Below, one piece after another: positions 48,123 through 61,320 of a DNA stretch of 64,000 nucleotides. The stretch lies in the NCBI GenBank assembly GCA_001179505.1, contig CDMY01000366.1, forward strand, positions 343,123 through 407,122, in the 5' to 3' direction. Both the position numbers and the translations under genes were made by a program. The stretch is from Vitrella brassicaformis (lineage: Eukaryota > Sar > Vitrellaceae). Position 1 is the first letter of the stretch, and every line of letters begins with the position of its first letter. The notes below the pieces were generated by a model that made no database searches, was not told the origin of the DNA, and worked only from the letters and a program-made list of their open reading frames with translations.

Positions 48123-51100
48123 ATGGCTCCCAAGAAGAAGCCTGCGGACGAGATCGTCGAACTGCAGCAAAAGCTTGCCGCCAAAGAGAAGGAGAACGAG
48201 GCCCTTTCCAAGGACATGGACACCAAGCAAACCGCCCTCACGGCCAAGCAGCTCGAGCTGGACGACGAGAAGGCAGCAAGAGAGTCAATTGCCCAGGAGC
48301 TGGCGGCCAAGAAGGAAGAGGCAGAGGCGCACCAGAAGGCGGCTGAGGAGCTGCAGCGGACCATCCACGAGCATCGGGAGCAGCTGCAAAACCTGCAGAA
48401 GACCAACACTGAGAACAAGGACATCGAGCGGGACAAGGCCGCACTCGAGCAGCGGATCAAGGAGCTGGAAACCGAGAAAGATGAGTTGCAGAGAAAGATA
48501 CCCAAAGAGATCGGGGGAGAGGTGGCGGATGGTGCCACTGCCATTGCCAGTGGAGATGTGGGAGTGCTGGACGTGTCCATATCTGACCTGGAGTTCGCCA
48601 GGCCCTTCAACTACTTCCTCAGTGTGCAGGTGGACGGCATCGGCCCCAAGAGGCGGAGTGACGTGTCGGCCGTCACCGACAGACCCACCTTCCGCCAGTC
48701 GTCCTTCCTCCTGCCCCTCCACGACGCAACGCTTACAGACATCCCCTCCCGCTCTGTTGACATCGCCGTATATGTCCTCGTGGGCGCCCCGCCAGCTGCA
48801 GCATCAGGGAGCGATGTGCCGGCCATCAGGGACGGCGCAGCACGGTTCCTGGGGGAGGGATCGGTGAGTTTGCGGAAGTTGAACATCCAGCAGCCGGCCC
48901 CGATTACCCAGGCTATCACATTCATCAGGAAGAGTCAGCAACAGGCAGAGGGCGATCAGGGCAAGACAATCACAGTGGGTCGGGGGGTGGTGACGGTGAA
49001 GCTGACCAGCATGCGGAGGGACGATGCGTGTGAGCTGGAGCTGCCTTCGGCGGCTGACGGCGAGGCTGGTGGCCCTTTGCCGCAGCTGGAACACTCGCTG
49101 TGGATTGCTCATCCATTCAGGTAGGGCGTGGGTGTGGAAGGTGTGTCTCCCATGTGTCTTGTGTCTTGTGTATGTGTGTGTAGGTGTCGGTTGCGAGCTG
49201 TGGTCCGGTCGGCCCGCCTGGCCCCGCCTGTTGGTGCTCCGTCAGCTCTTTCAAATGTAAGACAATGTCGTGCCTCTCTGCAGCCCGTAAGACTTGGCTC
49301 TCATCAAATCTTGTGGGTGGTCAGGTGGTGATGCGTTTGCTGCGCTATGACGGGTCGGTCTTATCGGAGAGCGCCACGTCAGATGTGCTGGTCACCACGT
49401 CAGAGCCGCACACACTGGTCTCATTCAACCAAGAGGTGACAGATGAGTGTGTGTGTGTGCAACGGTGGAAGCCACCTGTATATGCTCGTGTGTATCTGAT
49501 GTCAGTGCAGGTGGTCCTTCCGCTTCCCCCCGACGCACAGGCCGACGACCAGCGGCTGCAGCTCTCCCTACACGTGCAGTCTGGCAGCGCCTCCCACTCC
49601 CTCCTCACCACCTCCCTCTTCCTCAACGCCCTCCCCCCCTGCCACCCACTGCACCTCACATGCGACCCCTCCCCATCCATGTCCATGTCTCTCGCTCCAC
49701 CGCCATCTCTGCTGCTCTCCCTGACCATGGAACCATCCCACCACCAGCTGCCCGCCAAGACCCCCGCCCACCCCCCTACACACCCCGTGGAGTTCCGTCT
49801 GCACGGCGTGCCGTCGCATCGCCCCCTCCCTGAGCCGCTCACCGACGTCATGGCGGTTCTGTCGTTCGACGGCGATTCGAAAGATCCCTCCATCCCGCAG
49901 TTGCCGGTGTTGACGCACTATTACGACGGCAGGCTGGACCTTACGACGACCGTGAGGGATTACTTTGCCTCCGACAGGCCGGCGAGGCGGTTCGCCACTC
50001 ATGTGGTCGACAACAGCCGGACGCCGTGCTTCGATGGGTACGTGGTGAGGGCGCTGGTATCGCCAGCTGAGCTGTCGCGTGTGACGGTGCTGCTCTACTG
50101 CCGGGGGCCTTCCACTCTCGGTGACGCACAGCTTCCTGACGTGCTCGCGGGGTTTGCCACTGTCGGTGAGGGAGAGAGACATCGCTAGGATACCGAGAAA
50201 CGGTCTTTGTGTGTCTGTGTGTCTGTGTCTGTGGGTGTCTGGATGGGTATACGGGTGCAGATGTGTCCCCTCTGCTCCCTCCCAGTGGGTCAGCGCCCCT
50301 CCAGCGGTCCTTCCTGCTGGATGTCCGTCTGCTAGAGCACCCCACTGCCGCTGCATCCTTTGAGCTGGAGGCACGGGTGTGGCCGTCGATCAACACAATA
50401 CGGAGACCATCAGGGGTGACCGTCATGGCGGGAGAGCAGCAGCCTCACCTGCCACCACCACCACCGCCACGAGACATAGACATGCCGTCAGCCAGAGAGA
50501 GAGAGCCGCCGGCCGCTGCTGCTGCTGAGGGGCGTCAAGAGCCTGCCAGCAGTGCCCCTGCTGCCCCACCCGGTGCATCCTCATTGGCAGCGCCTCTGAC
50601 GGTAGCTGCCTTCGAGCAGAAGCTGGGCGAGCTGCGGCAGGACCACCAGCTCACCGCCCATCTCATGAAGGAATTCAACATGAGGTCACCCCAACCGCCA
50701 CACACTCTCCGACCACTCCCTGCATCCCGTTCCTGCCATGTGTGTGTGTGCGTGCGTGTGTGTGTGTGTGTATGTGTGTGTGTCAGGGCAGCTGCTTTGA
50801 AGCAGGCTGGGAACGATATAGTTGAGCTGAAGAAGCAGATAAGTCTCCTCAAGAGCGAGCGGGACAGCCTCAAGGAGCAGCTGAGGGAGGAGGAGGAAAT
50901 CTGGGCGGACACCGGCAGCGGCAGACCGCCCGAAGGCGACCCTTTGCAGCACATACCCCTCGACCACCTTACCAACGCAGAACTGGCCATCAAGCTCAAA
51001 ACGACTCTCTACAAATACAGGGAGGAGAAGGGCAAGGTGGTCGAGATGCGCAAGCGTCTCGAGGCGGCGATGAAGGAGGTGGCGCGCGGCCGTGGGCTGC

Positions 51101-52130
51101 AGCGGCAGCTGGAAGAGATCGAGAAGGCTCACGTCGAGCAGGCTGCCGTGCTGCAGCGGCTGCAGTCGGAGAACGCCAAAGTGGGGCTATATCGGCAGAC
51201 GGCCAAGAGCCAGGAGAAGGTACGTCTGCTGCCGATGCCGCCACGCCCACACATGAGGATTGGATGTGTGTGGCGTGGTGTTGTTGGCTGTGCAGGTGAT
51301 CCAGAAGCTTGAGAAGGTGCTGGAGTCGTCATTGGATGAGGTGCAGCGGTCGCAGCAGCTGCAGCACAACAACGAGATACTCAAGACAGAAAACTACAGA
51401 CTACAGGCAGGGACACACTGAAACACACAGAGACACCCCGAGAGAGACACAAGTACCCGAGAGAGACACAAGTACTTACTGTATGTGTGTCTGTCTGTCT
51501 GTGCGTGTGTGTGTGCAGGAGAGGGTCCGTGGTCTGCTGGTGCAGAAGGGCTACAACGACGGGATCGACCAGGACATCGCCGAGCTCCAGACACAGATCA
51601 AGGACAGGGTGAGCATGACCACGCCAAACCAAACCAAACCAAACCAAACCGCACTGTATACGCCATCCCTCTACATGTCTCTCGTGGATCGCAGGACGAG
51701 GAGATCCAGCGTCTGGAGGAGATGGTAGAGACCTTCGGTCAGGAGCCACCACCAGGCGCAGCCAGACGCAAGCAGCCCTCGGCGAGGCCACAGGCGCCCC
51801 CCGGTCCCGACGTGAGTCGGCTGGACGAGGAGCGGCAGGAGTGGATGATGAAATGCGAACAACTCGAAATCAGAAAAGCCGCACTCGTAATTATACACCC
51901 ATTCACACAAATACATAGACAGAGAGAGAGACATGTGTGTTCAGGAGAATGAGTTGCGGGAGAAGGCGAAGCATTACGGTCGTGAGCTGTCGTCTCTGAA
52001 GGTGGAGCTGGCCAAGCGCGACGCGCAGATACTCCATATGCAGATGCAGATACGTGCCAGGGGGGGCGAGCCCGACATCACTGAGCCCAACATGACGGGA
52101 GTGGGGTTGGGGCAGGAGGGGGGCATCTGA
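48123..52130 (+). CDS. Large C2-like / coiled-coil protein, CCDC33-like
   Basis: Ten exons: 48123-49120, 49184-49256, 49325-49435, 49511-50165, 50261-50684, 50787-51219, 51296-51406, 51519-51608, 51695-51886 and 51945-52130, giving 1090 aa. Order: Lys/Glu-rich coiled coil (about 1-130); beta-rich C2-like modules (VGVLDVSISDLEFARPFNYF; VTVKLTSMRR; FRLHGVPSH; DYFASDRPARRFA; RSFLLDVRLLEHP); a Pro/Ala linker; then a long C-terminal coiled coil (LKTTLYKYREEKGKVVEMRK; SQEKVIQKLEKVLESSLDEV). C2 repeats followed by this coiled coil recall animal CCDC33, a poorly characterised protein; such architectures are common in basal-body and cilium proteins. Exon 7 ends at a GC donor (51407). The family call is tentative, the gene structure firm. 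Confidence 0.75.
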
Positions 52131-53620
52131 TGAGGGATGGATGTGTGTGTGTGCGGCTGAGTGGGGTAAGTGAGTGGGTGGGTTAGCTCTTGTCGCACAG
52201 CACATTCGTTGCACAAGTCAGTCAGTCAGTCGCATTGTTGTATTGTATCTGCTCAGGACTCCACACATCCACGCATTCAAGAACCAACGGACTGTTTGTC
52301 GTGCCTACCAAGTGGTTTCTCGCTGGTCCATTCCCTACAAGTCTTTACTAACCAGTGAGTGCCATGCAGGCCACGGCGCGCCACGGGGGCCTGCCTGCCT
52401 GCCTCCTACTGAGGCCACCCACTATCCCACACATCAGGCACGCACACAGGCATTCAAGGGCAAAATGTACACTCACACGTGTAGTAGCACCCCTAGACAC
52501 GGTACGGCACTGCACGGCACGCAACACATGCACCTGTACACGCAGTCACCAGACAGACGGACAGACAGACGAGCAAGAGTGTGTGTGAGAGGGAGAGAGG
52601 GAGCGAGAGCCTACAGGTGGGGAAAAACAAGGCGGAGGCAGAGCCGTGTGGTGTGGTGTGGTGTGGGCGGTGCAGTGTATCCAGCTACGGCAAAAGCGAA
52701 CGCATTTGGGTTCAGCTCTTCACGGCATGTGATGTGCACATCTGTTCCCCATGGCACAGGGCGTGCGGCCCGCGAGTCACAGATGCAAATCGAATAGCGA
52801 CGGTTTTGTGCCGCACCGATTTGCATCCACTCACGCGAGACAACACGCCCACCATGAGGAAACAGACGGCAGCCGAGAGGAGGCAGCTAGGCTTACCAGG
52901 TCTCTCTCTGGTCTCAGTGTATGTATCTGTGTGTGGGAGTGGTGTGCGCATCTGTCAGTCAGCTCATATTCACATCAGCACGGCCCCGACCAGACACCAC
53001 AAACAAATAGACAGGCAAGTAGAGCGACTGAGAGAGGCAGGCAGGCAGGCAATTAGGCAGTTGGGCTGTCTGGTGAATTAGCCTCTATCTGGGCGGATCG
53101 ACGAGAGTCATCATCCAGCTGTGGGCGCCATCCATTCACACACACGTCCATCCGAGAGGGAGGGAGGGATCTCTGGTCGGCCATCTCTACTCAGTCGTGG
53201 CGACCACATCCACCACCCTCCCATCTCCTTGCCATGTGACGCGTATTACACACGTGTGTGCGTGTGTGTGTGTGTCTGTCTGTGTCGCATCAACGAAATG
53301 CAGCGAAGCAACAAACACGACAACAAAACACGGTGTGTGCATGTGCGTGCGTGTGGGTGGGTCGTGTGCCATCCATCCATGCGAACCATCACAGGCATTA
53401 ATTACCACCATGCATCCAAAGCGTGTCACCACCGGTCGTCACGCAGACACGCAGACGCACAGGCAGCAAAAAACAAGGACAAGTGAATTGGTTAAGTTAG
53501 CGAGTCGAGTAGCATCCATGGGTGCCCGCACACGGACGGGCGGCCTCTCTATCTCTCCCTCATCTACAGGGGACCGTGTGTGTGTCTGGAGGGGGGCGGG
53601 TGTGTGGGGGGGAGGGGGTG
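52131..53620. other. Convergent spacer
   Basis: Between the stops of the C2/coiled-coil and TM9SF genes. No supported gene; scattered CAGTCAGT (52217-52228), CAGACAGA, GGCAGGCA and GTGTGT tracts. Confidence 0.6.
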
Positions 53621-56600
53621 CTAGTCGACTTTGATGGAGCCGTAGATGGCCCGCACAAAGAAGAATGTCGCCACAAACCCAATCGCACCTGCACACACAC
53701 ATACACAGAAGACCACCGAGAGAAGTTGGGGCCATTTGTTGGGCTCGCAGTCGCGCGCGTGTGTGTGTGTACCGGTGAGCAGGAAGAAGGAGTAAGATAT
53801 GATGGTCATGTAGCCGAAATACAGCAGCACCGACACGAACTTGTTGATGTTCAATCTGCCCACCCACAAGACACACACACACGCACACACACACACACTC
53901 ACATCCCTCCATCGTCCCGCCTTTCCGTCCTCCGTGCGCATGGCACCTGGTGTAGAAGTAGAGGACGGAGTAGAGGAAGACGTACACGGCCGAGCACGCA
54001 GACGACAGGAACGATCGCCACCACCAGCGGTAATCCTCACTGTGACAAGCGAGGAGGAAACCACACACACACAGGCCATCCATCCATGTGGCTCTCTATC
54101 TGGCTGTCCCAATTGCTGACATACATACCCGGCGAGTTGGAAGTAGGTGAATGCGATGGAGATCTCAGCGCATGTGATGATGAGAATGACCAGCACCAGG
54201 GTGAGGAAGCCGAACAGGTAGTAGAACTGGTGCTGCCACATCGACGACATGATGAAAAACAACTCCGTAAACACAGCCCTGAACGAATGGTGAGTGGGTG
54301 GGTGGCACACGCAGATGGACGGACACAATGGCGACCCTGTTGCTGCATGATGGTGTGTAGTGTACCCGAAAGGCAGGACGCCTCCAATTAGGCATGTCAT
54401 GAGGGGGTGGGTCAGCCAGTGCTGGGGCTGCATTCACGCAACCAGCATCCACACACACACAGAGAGAGAGAGTGGCGCACATGGCCGTGTCTTGCTCCCC
54501 CCTGTCTGTCTGTCTGTCTGTCTGTGTTGCTTACGGGTATTTGTCTTGGGATCTGGTTGGTGCGGACGGGCAGCGACATCGGACCCTTCTTGTAGCCGAA
54601 GTACGATCCCTACACACCCACACCCACACACACGTACCGACCTCTGTCTTTACCGACAGGTCGACATGGACGGGGTCGTGTGTTGTGTCCGTACCATGAA
54701 GACTAGGGGCACCGAGATGCCGAACCAGAGCACCAGCAGCAAAAACATGGTCGAAAACGGCACCTGCACACGAAGCAAAATGCTGTGCACACGTCGTCTC
54801 GCCTTGCGTATGGGCTGCCAGCGTACCGCGCCTGACGACTGCTCTCCCCAGATGAGCAGATCCAGGGTGAAGAATATCCCAAATGTGACGGCTGTATATA
54901 ACATTACACAGTCATGTGAGATCTTGGATCGGTGCTCTGTGCGTGTGTGTGTGTGTGCATCCAGACCTGGGAACAGCAGCGCTGTGTACAGCGTGACGGT
55001 GTGGCTCCGCTCGCAGTCGTCACCCTGCACACAGAACAGAAGACCAACAGACAGAACAGCACGTATGTGTGTTGGCTGCACGGCAGACTGACAGCACAAC
55101 TGCTGGCTGACCTCCATGACGTTGTTGAACCTGGCTGCCGTGTAGCCGGCAAAGAAGCCCATGAACGTAAACAGCACCAACATGGCCTGAAGCAGAACCA
55201 CACGACACATAAATCGACACATACGGCGCTTCTGTGCTCTCGCATTGACAGACCTGCAAGAGGCCGCCTCTGTGTGCGGGTGAGAGCAGGCCGAGTGCCG
55301 CGAAGACGAGCGTGACGCAGGTCATGCCGAGGATCTGCACGCCCGATCCGGTGCACACGGCCAGCATCTGGTAGTAGGGGGGCCGCCGGAACACGTCACC
55401 GTGCACCAACTTCCAACCCGACTCCTCCTGGGCCTCCTCCAGCGAGTCTACCATCTAAAACACAGACAGACACACGCCATCGTGCATCAGGTGTGGATGT
55501 GTGTGTGTGTGTCTGTGGTCGTGCGTCTACCTCGTTGTATTTGGCGATATCCCTTAGGAGAGTTCGCAGGAGGATCATGGCGACCATGCCGGAGAGGAAG
55601 AGGACGACCATGAGGGAGTTGATGATGGAGAACCAGTGGATCTGGCTGTCAGTCATCTTCAGGTACATGTCCCAACGAGACGCCCACTTGACGGGGGACG
55701 GCTGCACACAGACACAGACACGGACGCCAACCCACCGACAGCAAGACTCATGCATGCCACGTGCGACAACGGGTGCTTTCTTGTAGTGTGGCTAGCTGGT
55801 GCTGACCTCCCATCTGACGTCATAGGTGAAGACCACCGAGTCGGCCTTCTCCACATTCAATGTGGGACCTGCGCACACACACACACACACACACATGCGC
55901 GCACACACACACATAACAGACACACGCAACGCCGGTCACGGCACCACCGCACAGCCAGCCCTTCCCACTGCTCACCGCTGCACGAGTAGGTGGGGTTGGT
56001 CTCGTCGGCAGACACCGGATGCTCAATACTGCACACACACGATCAGCCCATGTAAGCACACACCACGAGACCTTCCTTCCCTCCCTCTCCCTGGCCCGCC
56101 TCACCTGACGGGCTCGACTTCGAATCCGACAATCCTGGCAGCCTCGGTGCCGCCGGTGTCACTGCGGCTGTGGTACTTGAACGTCATGCGCACGTGGTTG
56201 TGCAGCACGTAGGCGCCCTGCAGCGGCTGGCCGACCGGGAAACCCGCCAGGTAGCCCGTCTGGTCGCCCGCCTTGTACTTCATAGCCGCGGGAAGGTTGT
56301 CCACTATCCTGAATGGATGCGGGTGGGGGAGGCGGGGTGTGTGAACGCATCGACACACATCCGTTGTGCGTGTGTGTGCGGACTGACCAGTTGACGTAGT
56401 ATTCGTCGTCGATCATGGTTTTGAAGAGGTCCTTTTCCTTCTTCTTGAGATCCTTCTTGCACAGCACCTTGCACTCCACTGGCATGAGCATCTCAATCTG
56501 CATGATACACACACACATCCACAGAGAGATGCACACATGTCGTCCAGATCAACGCTCACCTCATACGGCGAGTTTTCGATGACATCTCCCTGTAGGATCT

Positions 56601-56908
56601 CGCCCAGGTTCTCTGCCTCGTTCTTGATGTCCTCGGGCGTGCAGAAGGGCAGATGGTAGTACTTGTACGGCAGCTGCGTCTTGACGCTCGTCAGCTTGTT
56701 CACTTTCAGCTTCACAGGAGCTCCCCGCTCGTAATCCTTCACGCCACACACAAAGGCACAGCATTGGTGAGTGTGCCAACCCCTGCCTGCCTATCGGTGT
56801 CTTTCTCACCCGTGGCGCCACTCCTGGCAGGTACCAGCCATCCACCAGGTGTGTCAGGATTCCCAGGGCGACGAGCAGGGCTACCGACAGTCGAGTGGTC
56901 GTCAGCAT
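53621..56908 (-). CDS. TM9SF / nonaspanin (EMP70) membrane protein
   Basis: Eighteen exons: 56908-56810, 56736-56560, 56497-56388, 56308-56105, 56028-55976, 55868-55807, 55701-55531, 55454-55254, 55186-55112, 55024-54967, 54891-54827, 54763-54695, 54609-54535, 54427-54366, 54278-54129, 54039-53947, 53855-53773 and 53688-53621, giving 624 aa. Signal peptide ([19 protein letters not shown]); lumenal domain with [25 protein letters not shown] and [10 protein letters not shown]; then nine membrane helices including [24 protein letters not shown]-type [38 protein letters not shown] and [13 protein letters not shown]. It ends SIKVD, like the KxD Golgi-retention end of the family. TM9SF proteins act in Golgi/endosome sorting. 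Full family length (about 590-660). Confidence 0.96.
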
Positions 56909-57113
56909 CTTGACACGAGATGCGTTGCGTTGGCGCAAGCTGGCGACGCGCGTGGGACTCTCCGTCGAGAGCGCGGGCAGGAAGGTGAGCCCTGACCGTT
57001 GACCAAGGAGGCGCAACCAAACGCTCTTTCCTTCACAAAAACGGCTCAGGAGCCCCTGATAGGCTGATCCCTGAGCTATATACTGAGGTTTCAGACTTCA
57101 CTGCCCCCTCAGC
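56909..57113. promoter_or_regulatory. Divergent promoter, TM9SF / RCC1-repeat gene
   Basis: 205 bp. It has CTCAGG and CCCTGA arms around 57046-57060, ATCCCTGAGC, a CTATATA stretch near 57075-57082 and GGTTTCAG near 57086-57093. These are the same CAGGG/CCCTG and GGTTTCAG words as in other divergent spacers. Confidence 0.45.
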
Positions 57114-60100
57114 ATGCAAGCTCGCAGCCCCCAGGGCCCCCGAGACGGGACACGCGTCAAAACAGCTATCGTCAGGATGCGTCGTATGCGCCTGATAGAG
57201 CCGTCCTCCAAGGGCATCGAGGTCTCAAAGCGGAGGCTGGTGGTGGTGCAGGGCGGCGCCCCCCTGGTGGACTTCTACCACATCTCTCTCAGCACCAAGC
57301 CCGAGTCGCCCGTGGTGATCTCCATCAGAGCCAACCTAGGCGCCGTGGCCGTGCGGCCAGACACATTGCAGTTCAAACCCAACGACTACCACCAGCCGAG
57401 GCAAGTGGTCGTCCTCACCGACAGTGTCGCATCTGCCAGCCAGAGGGGCTGCGGGGGGGCGGGGGGCGGCGGCGCCTCAGAAGAGATCGATCTCCTGCAC
57501 TACGTCACATCTCAGAGCGAGGATCTGGACTCCCTCTTCTTCAAGTCGATTGTCTATGTGGTGGAGAGCGGCGCTGGGGCTGATCTGCTCAAGTCCTTCG
57601 GCCATGATGAGTCCCACCAGCTGGGGAGAGGGGGCAAAGCCGTTCCGAAAGGGGGCGGTGTCGGCTCGCCACAGCCCGTGCGAGGGTTGCCGGTGAAGGG
57701 CGGCGTTGCGCAACTTGCAGGAGGTGTCGGCCACAGCTGTGCGGTGATGACGGACGGCACGGTCTACGCTTGGGGGGATGGTTCGAGGGGGCAGACGGGA
57801 CTGCTGGCAAGCAAACCTCCGCCAGCTGGGTACAAAGCCGGCGGCCAAGCGCCAAATGGAGGTGGAGAAGGGGAGGAAGAATATACGTTGGTGGCTCCTG
57901 CGCCGAGTCTTGTCAACGCGCTCGAGAGGGAGTTTGTGGTGCAGGTGGCATGCGGGGCCGCACACACCCTCGTGCTCACCGTTGAGGGCAAGGTCTTCGC
58001 CTTTGGCCACGCAGCACACGGCCGCCTCGGCCTTCCCGCGTCCCGGCTGCCCCTGATTGAGCGGCAACCGGCAGGAGACATCCCCTTCTCACATCCGGCA
58101 ACACCACATCGGCACTCGAAGCTCACCCTGACACTGCCTCATGGAGCATCAGCTGTCACAATGACGGACCCCAGCCCAGCGTCTGCCGGCCGGCAGTCGT
58201 TTGTCCACCAGGCGTCTATTCTGTCGGGCATAGATGTGCTCGGAACAGAAAGAAAAAGATCTATTGCGGCCCAGTCTGGTGTGGAGGAGAGGGAGAGGGG
58301 AGGCGAGAGGGGCAAGGATGCCCTGGATGACGTCTATGTGTGGAAGCCGACCCTGATTCCTGATCTTCATGACGTCACGCATATCTCATGTGGCAAGGCC
58401 TTCTCGGCATGCATCGGTACAGCAATTGAAGCAGAGAGAAAGTGAGAGGGATACAAGCTTATCGCGCCTGTCTCTATTTTCACAGGGATGAACAGAGCGC
58501 TATACACGTGGGGCGAGGGGGCCTCAGGCGCACTCGGCACTGGCGACTGCAAAGACTACTGGACGCCACAGTGTGCCAAGGGACCAAAGAGAGGATTTCT
58601 GCAGGTGGCCTGCGGCCGCTTTCATTTGGTGGCTCTGAGTGTTTCGGGAGAGGTATACTCAACTGGCGCCGCTGAGGAGGGTCGCCTGGGCCTGGGCGAC
58701 GTCAAACAGCGCAGAATGCTTACCAAGTGACGGTCACACACACACTCACACAGAGGGAGACCTCTGTGTGCACACCAGCACGTGTGTGTCCAGGGTGTGG
58801 CGGATCCCCCTGTGTCGGCTGATAGCGTCCGGTGGTGCCCACAGCGGAGCGATAGACGAGGAGCTGAATGTGTGGGTGTGGGGCAGCAACAACTGCGGAC
58901 AGCTCGGCGTGAGCGACAAGTGCGACCACCCCAACATTCACAATCAGTGCGTGCCCAGGAAGCTGGAGTTCTTCAAAGTAAGTTTATGCCAAGGAGAAAG
59001 AGGCACTAGCTCTATGCCAAGGAGAAAGAGGCACCGGCTCAATCCCATACGTGTGTCTCAGGGCAAGGGCGTGTGCTCCCTCTCGTTCGGTGCCTCACAC
59101 AGCTGTGCCCTGACGTTGTTCGGTCTGCTGTACACCTGGGGCAGCCACGAGTGGGGGCAACTGGGCCATCCATTCAGACCTGACAGACCAGAGAACCAGG
59201 TTAAAAGAGATGCACGGACAGCAGCTGATTGACTCTTTCATGTCCTGTCTCATTTCATGTAGGTCCAGCCTCAGCTTGTTGAGGACTTGCTGCTCCAGCC
59301 GGTCGTGCAGGTGGCTGCCTGCGAGTCACACACATTTGTCGCATCGGCATTCGTCCACACCAATATCAACAAGCCGAAATTCGACGTACGCTGACATCTA
59401 AAGGTTGCTGCGACATTGAGTACCGTTCCACCTCTTTGTATGGATAGGCGTGGAAGGCAAAGGTCCGGGCGGCTGATGAGGCGCACCGACGTTCTGCGGA
59501 TGTGGACTTCCGTGACTTGCTCGAGGACGAAAGGAGACATGAGGTAATAACGGCGCGCAGTGCTATTGAACCCCAATCATGCCTTCTTTTGGTCGCTTTG
59601 CCTGCTAGGCCAAGATCGCGTCGATCCGCTTCTCAACCAAGTACGACAGATGGCTGCGAGGCAAGGAGACCTTCAGACAAAGGTGAGCGGGAGTCGCTCC
59701 CACGTCAAGCACTTGAATGGCACACTCTCATTTCCACTGCAGGCAGCGCATGCGTCAGGATGCCGCGCGCGAGATGAAGGAGCAGGACGCAGAGAAGGCC
59801 GCCTCGCCCCCATCTTCCGCCCTGCCCCGTCCCCTCCGCGCATTGCTGCCTCCCCCGTCTCGCGAATCGGCCGGCTCTTACGGAGGGGTGAGGGCCATAC
59901 TGCAGGAGCTCAAGCCGCCGCACTTCAAGGTTCCCGCCCCACTTGCACTTTCGCTGCGTCCGTTTTGGGATCTCACCGACGAGCCCGATGCATCCATCCT
60001 CATGGATGCCGGCGTCAAGGGCATGCACGAGATGCCTCCGTCGGCCTCTGCGTCCTCTCATCCCGTGTCGCGAGGCCGCTTCCCGCCGTCAAGCAGCGGC

Positions 60101-61008
60101 AGAGCCCCTGACGTGACAGAAGACGAGAGCACGGAACAGGGCAAGCACAAGAGGAGAGAATGCGCTTTGGTTTGGTCTGTGTCACATTCATTTGGTGCAT
60201 TGATATTCAGGCGCCGGCTCGAAAACGGATGAAGGCTCTGCGCCCGATGACTTTGAAGGCGACATGCTCAGAGATGCCTTTGGTGGTGAGCTGCCCACCA
60301 TCCCTCGCTGTCGTATCAGGGGCGGCAGGCCTGTGGGCCCACAGGGCGGCCTCGAGGAGGCGACCGCTGGCCGTGAGGTGACTTTGTTCGACATGCCGCA
60401 GAAAAGCTCCTACAGCACTCTTCTCGTCGGTTTCATGAGGCCGTCAGAAGTCGTGAGGGTCAGCAGAGAAAAGTAGCCACACATGTCTCCATCGAGAGGT
60501 CGTCTTTGCCACTGCAGGCGTCTGCCGCTGGGTTTCACTTGTCGAATCTGAGCTCGGTGCTGGCACCTCCGAGGCGGGCAAGCCACCATGCCCATCATCA
60601 GCTGTCTCAGCTGCAGACACTAGAGGTAACCACACGAAAAGGAGCGAGCGACTTGTGGTGACCACACACCTCGATGTTGTCTGTCTGTTTCAGTTGTACA
60701 ATATCCCGCCCGCATTGATGTCCGGCCCTGATAATGTCATGCGAGTCGATGACCGGCGCAAAGGGGACGTGAAGCGGCCGTCGACACAGATCACAAAGCT
60801 GGCTGTGCCCACAGGAGAGAACGCCCTATCCACAACTGAATCTGCCGCTTCTTCTGCGGCTTCCTCGGCGGAGAGGTACGCCGATGATGGTCCTGGTCTG
60901 TGGAGGGACGACGAGGAAAAAGACCTGTGGGCACTGCAGTGCAAGACACCATACGTGTCGTTCTTCGGGCAAGCTTTTGACTCCTATGAGGGGGCGGGGC
61001 CGTGGTGA
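57114..61008 (+). CDS. RCC1-repeat protein with long N- and C-terminal extensions
   Basis: Eleven exons: 57114-58416, 58486-58726, 58794-58977, 59062-59199, 59263-59385, 59448-59543, 59609-59682, 59743-60140, 60211-60452, 60518-60625 and 60694-61008, giving 1073 aa. Residues about 30-170 look like an immunoglobulin-like beta domain (PVVISIRANLGAVAVRPDTL). RCC1 blades follow: GGVGHSCAVMTDGTVYAWGD, CGAAHTLVLTVEGKVFAFGH, MNRALYTWGEGASGALGTGD, CGRFHLVALSVSGEVYSTGA, NVWVWGSNNCGQLGVSD and CALTLFGLLYTWGSHEWGQL, with a last partial ACESHTFVAS, about a seven-bladed propeller. The C-terminal 400 residues are charged and mostly disordered. RCC1 propellers bind proteins or act as exchange factors; the role here is unknown. 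Exon 8 ends at a GC donor (GCAAGC at 60141). Confidence 0.88.
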
Positions 61009-61320
61009 TGGAAGGCTCATCGATTCATTCATTAGTGCACTCATTCACAGACGTGTCTCATGGCTGAATACGTATACACGATCGATCGATCATGTATGTG
61101 TGTCTGTGTGTGTGTCTGTGTGTGTGTCTGTGTGTCTGTGTGTGTGTCTGTGTGTGTGTCTGTGTCTGTGTGTGTGTCTGTGTGTGTGTCTGTGTGTGTG
61201 TGTGTGTCTGTGTGTGTGTCGAGTATACGTACACGAATGCTGTTCCCTGTACAAGCGTGCTTTTATGCCCTGAGCAGCTGTCCTTTCTTCCACTGATGTT
61301 GCCTGACTGATGTTTGTATC
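61009..61320. repeat. Spacer with TGTGTGTC microsatellite
   Basis: About 125 bp of alternating TGTGTGTC/TGTC units at 61092-61220, between the RCC1 stop and the RING-gene start. Length is likely polymorphic. Confidence 0.85.

Noticed and set aside
53439-54083. 214-codon minus-strand frame across several TM9SF exons
   Set aside because: Runs through introns; the real protein uses short exons in the other phase that match TM9SF helices.
61092-61290. Long Val/Cys or Thr/His repeat frames
   Set aside because: They are translations of the TGTGTGTC microsatellite.
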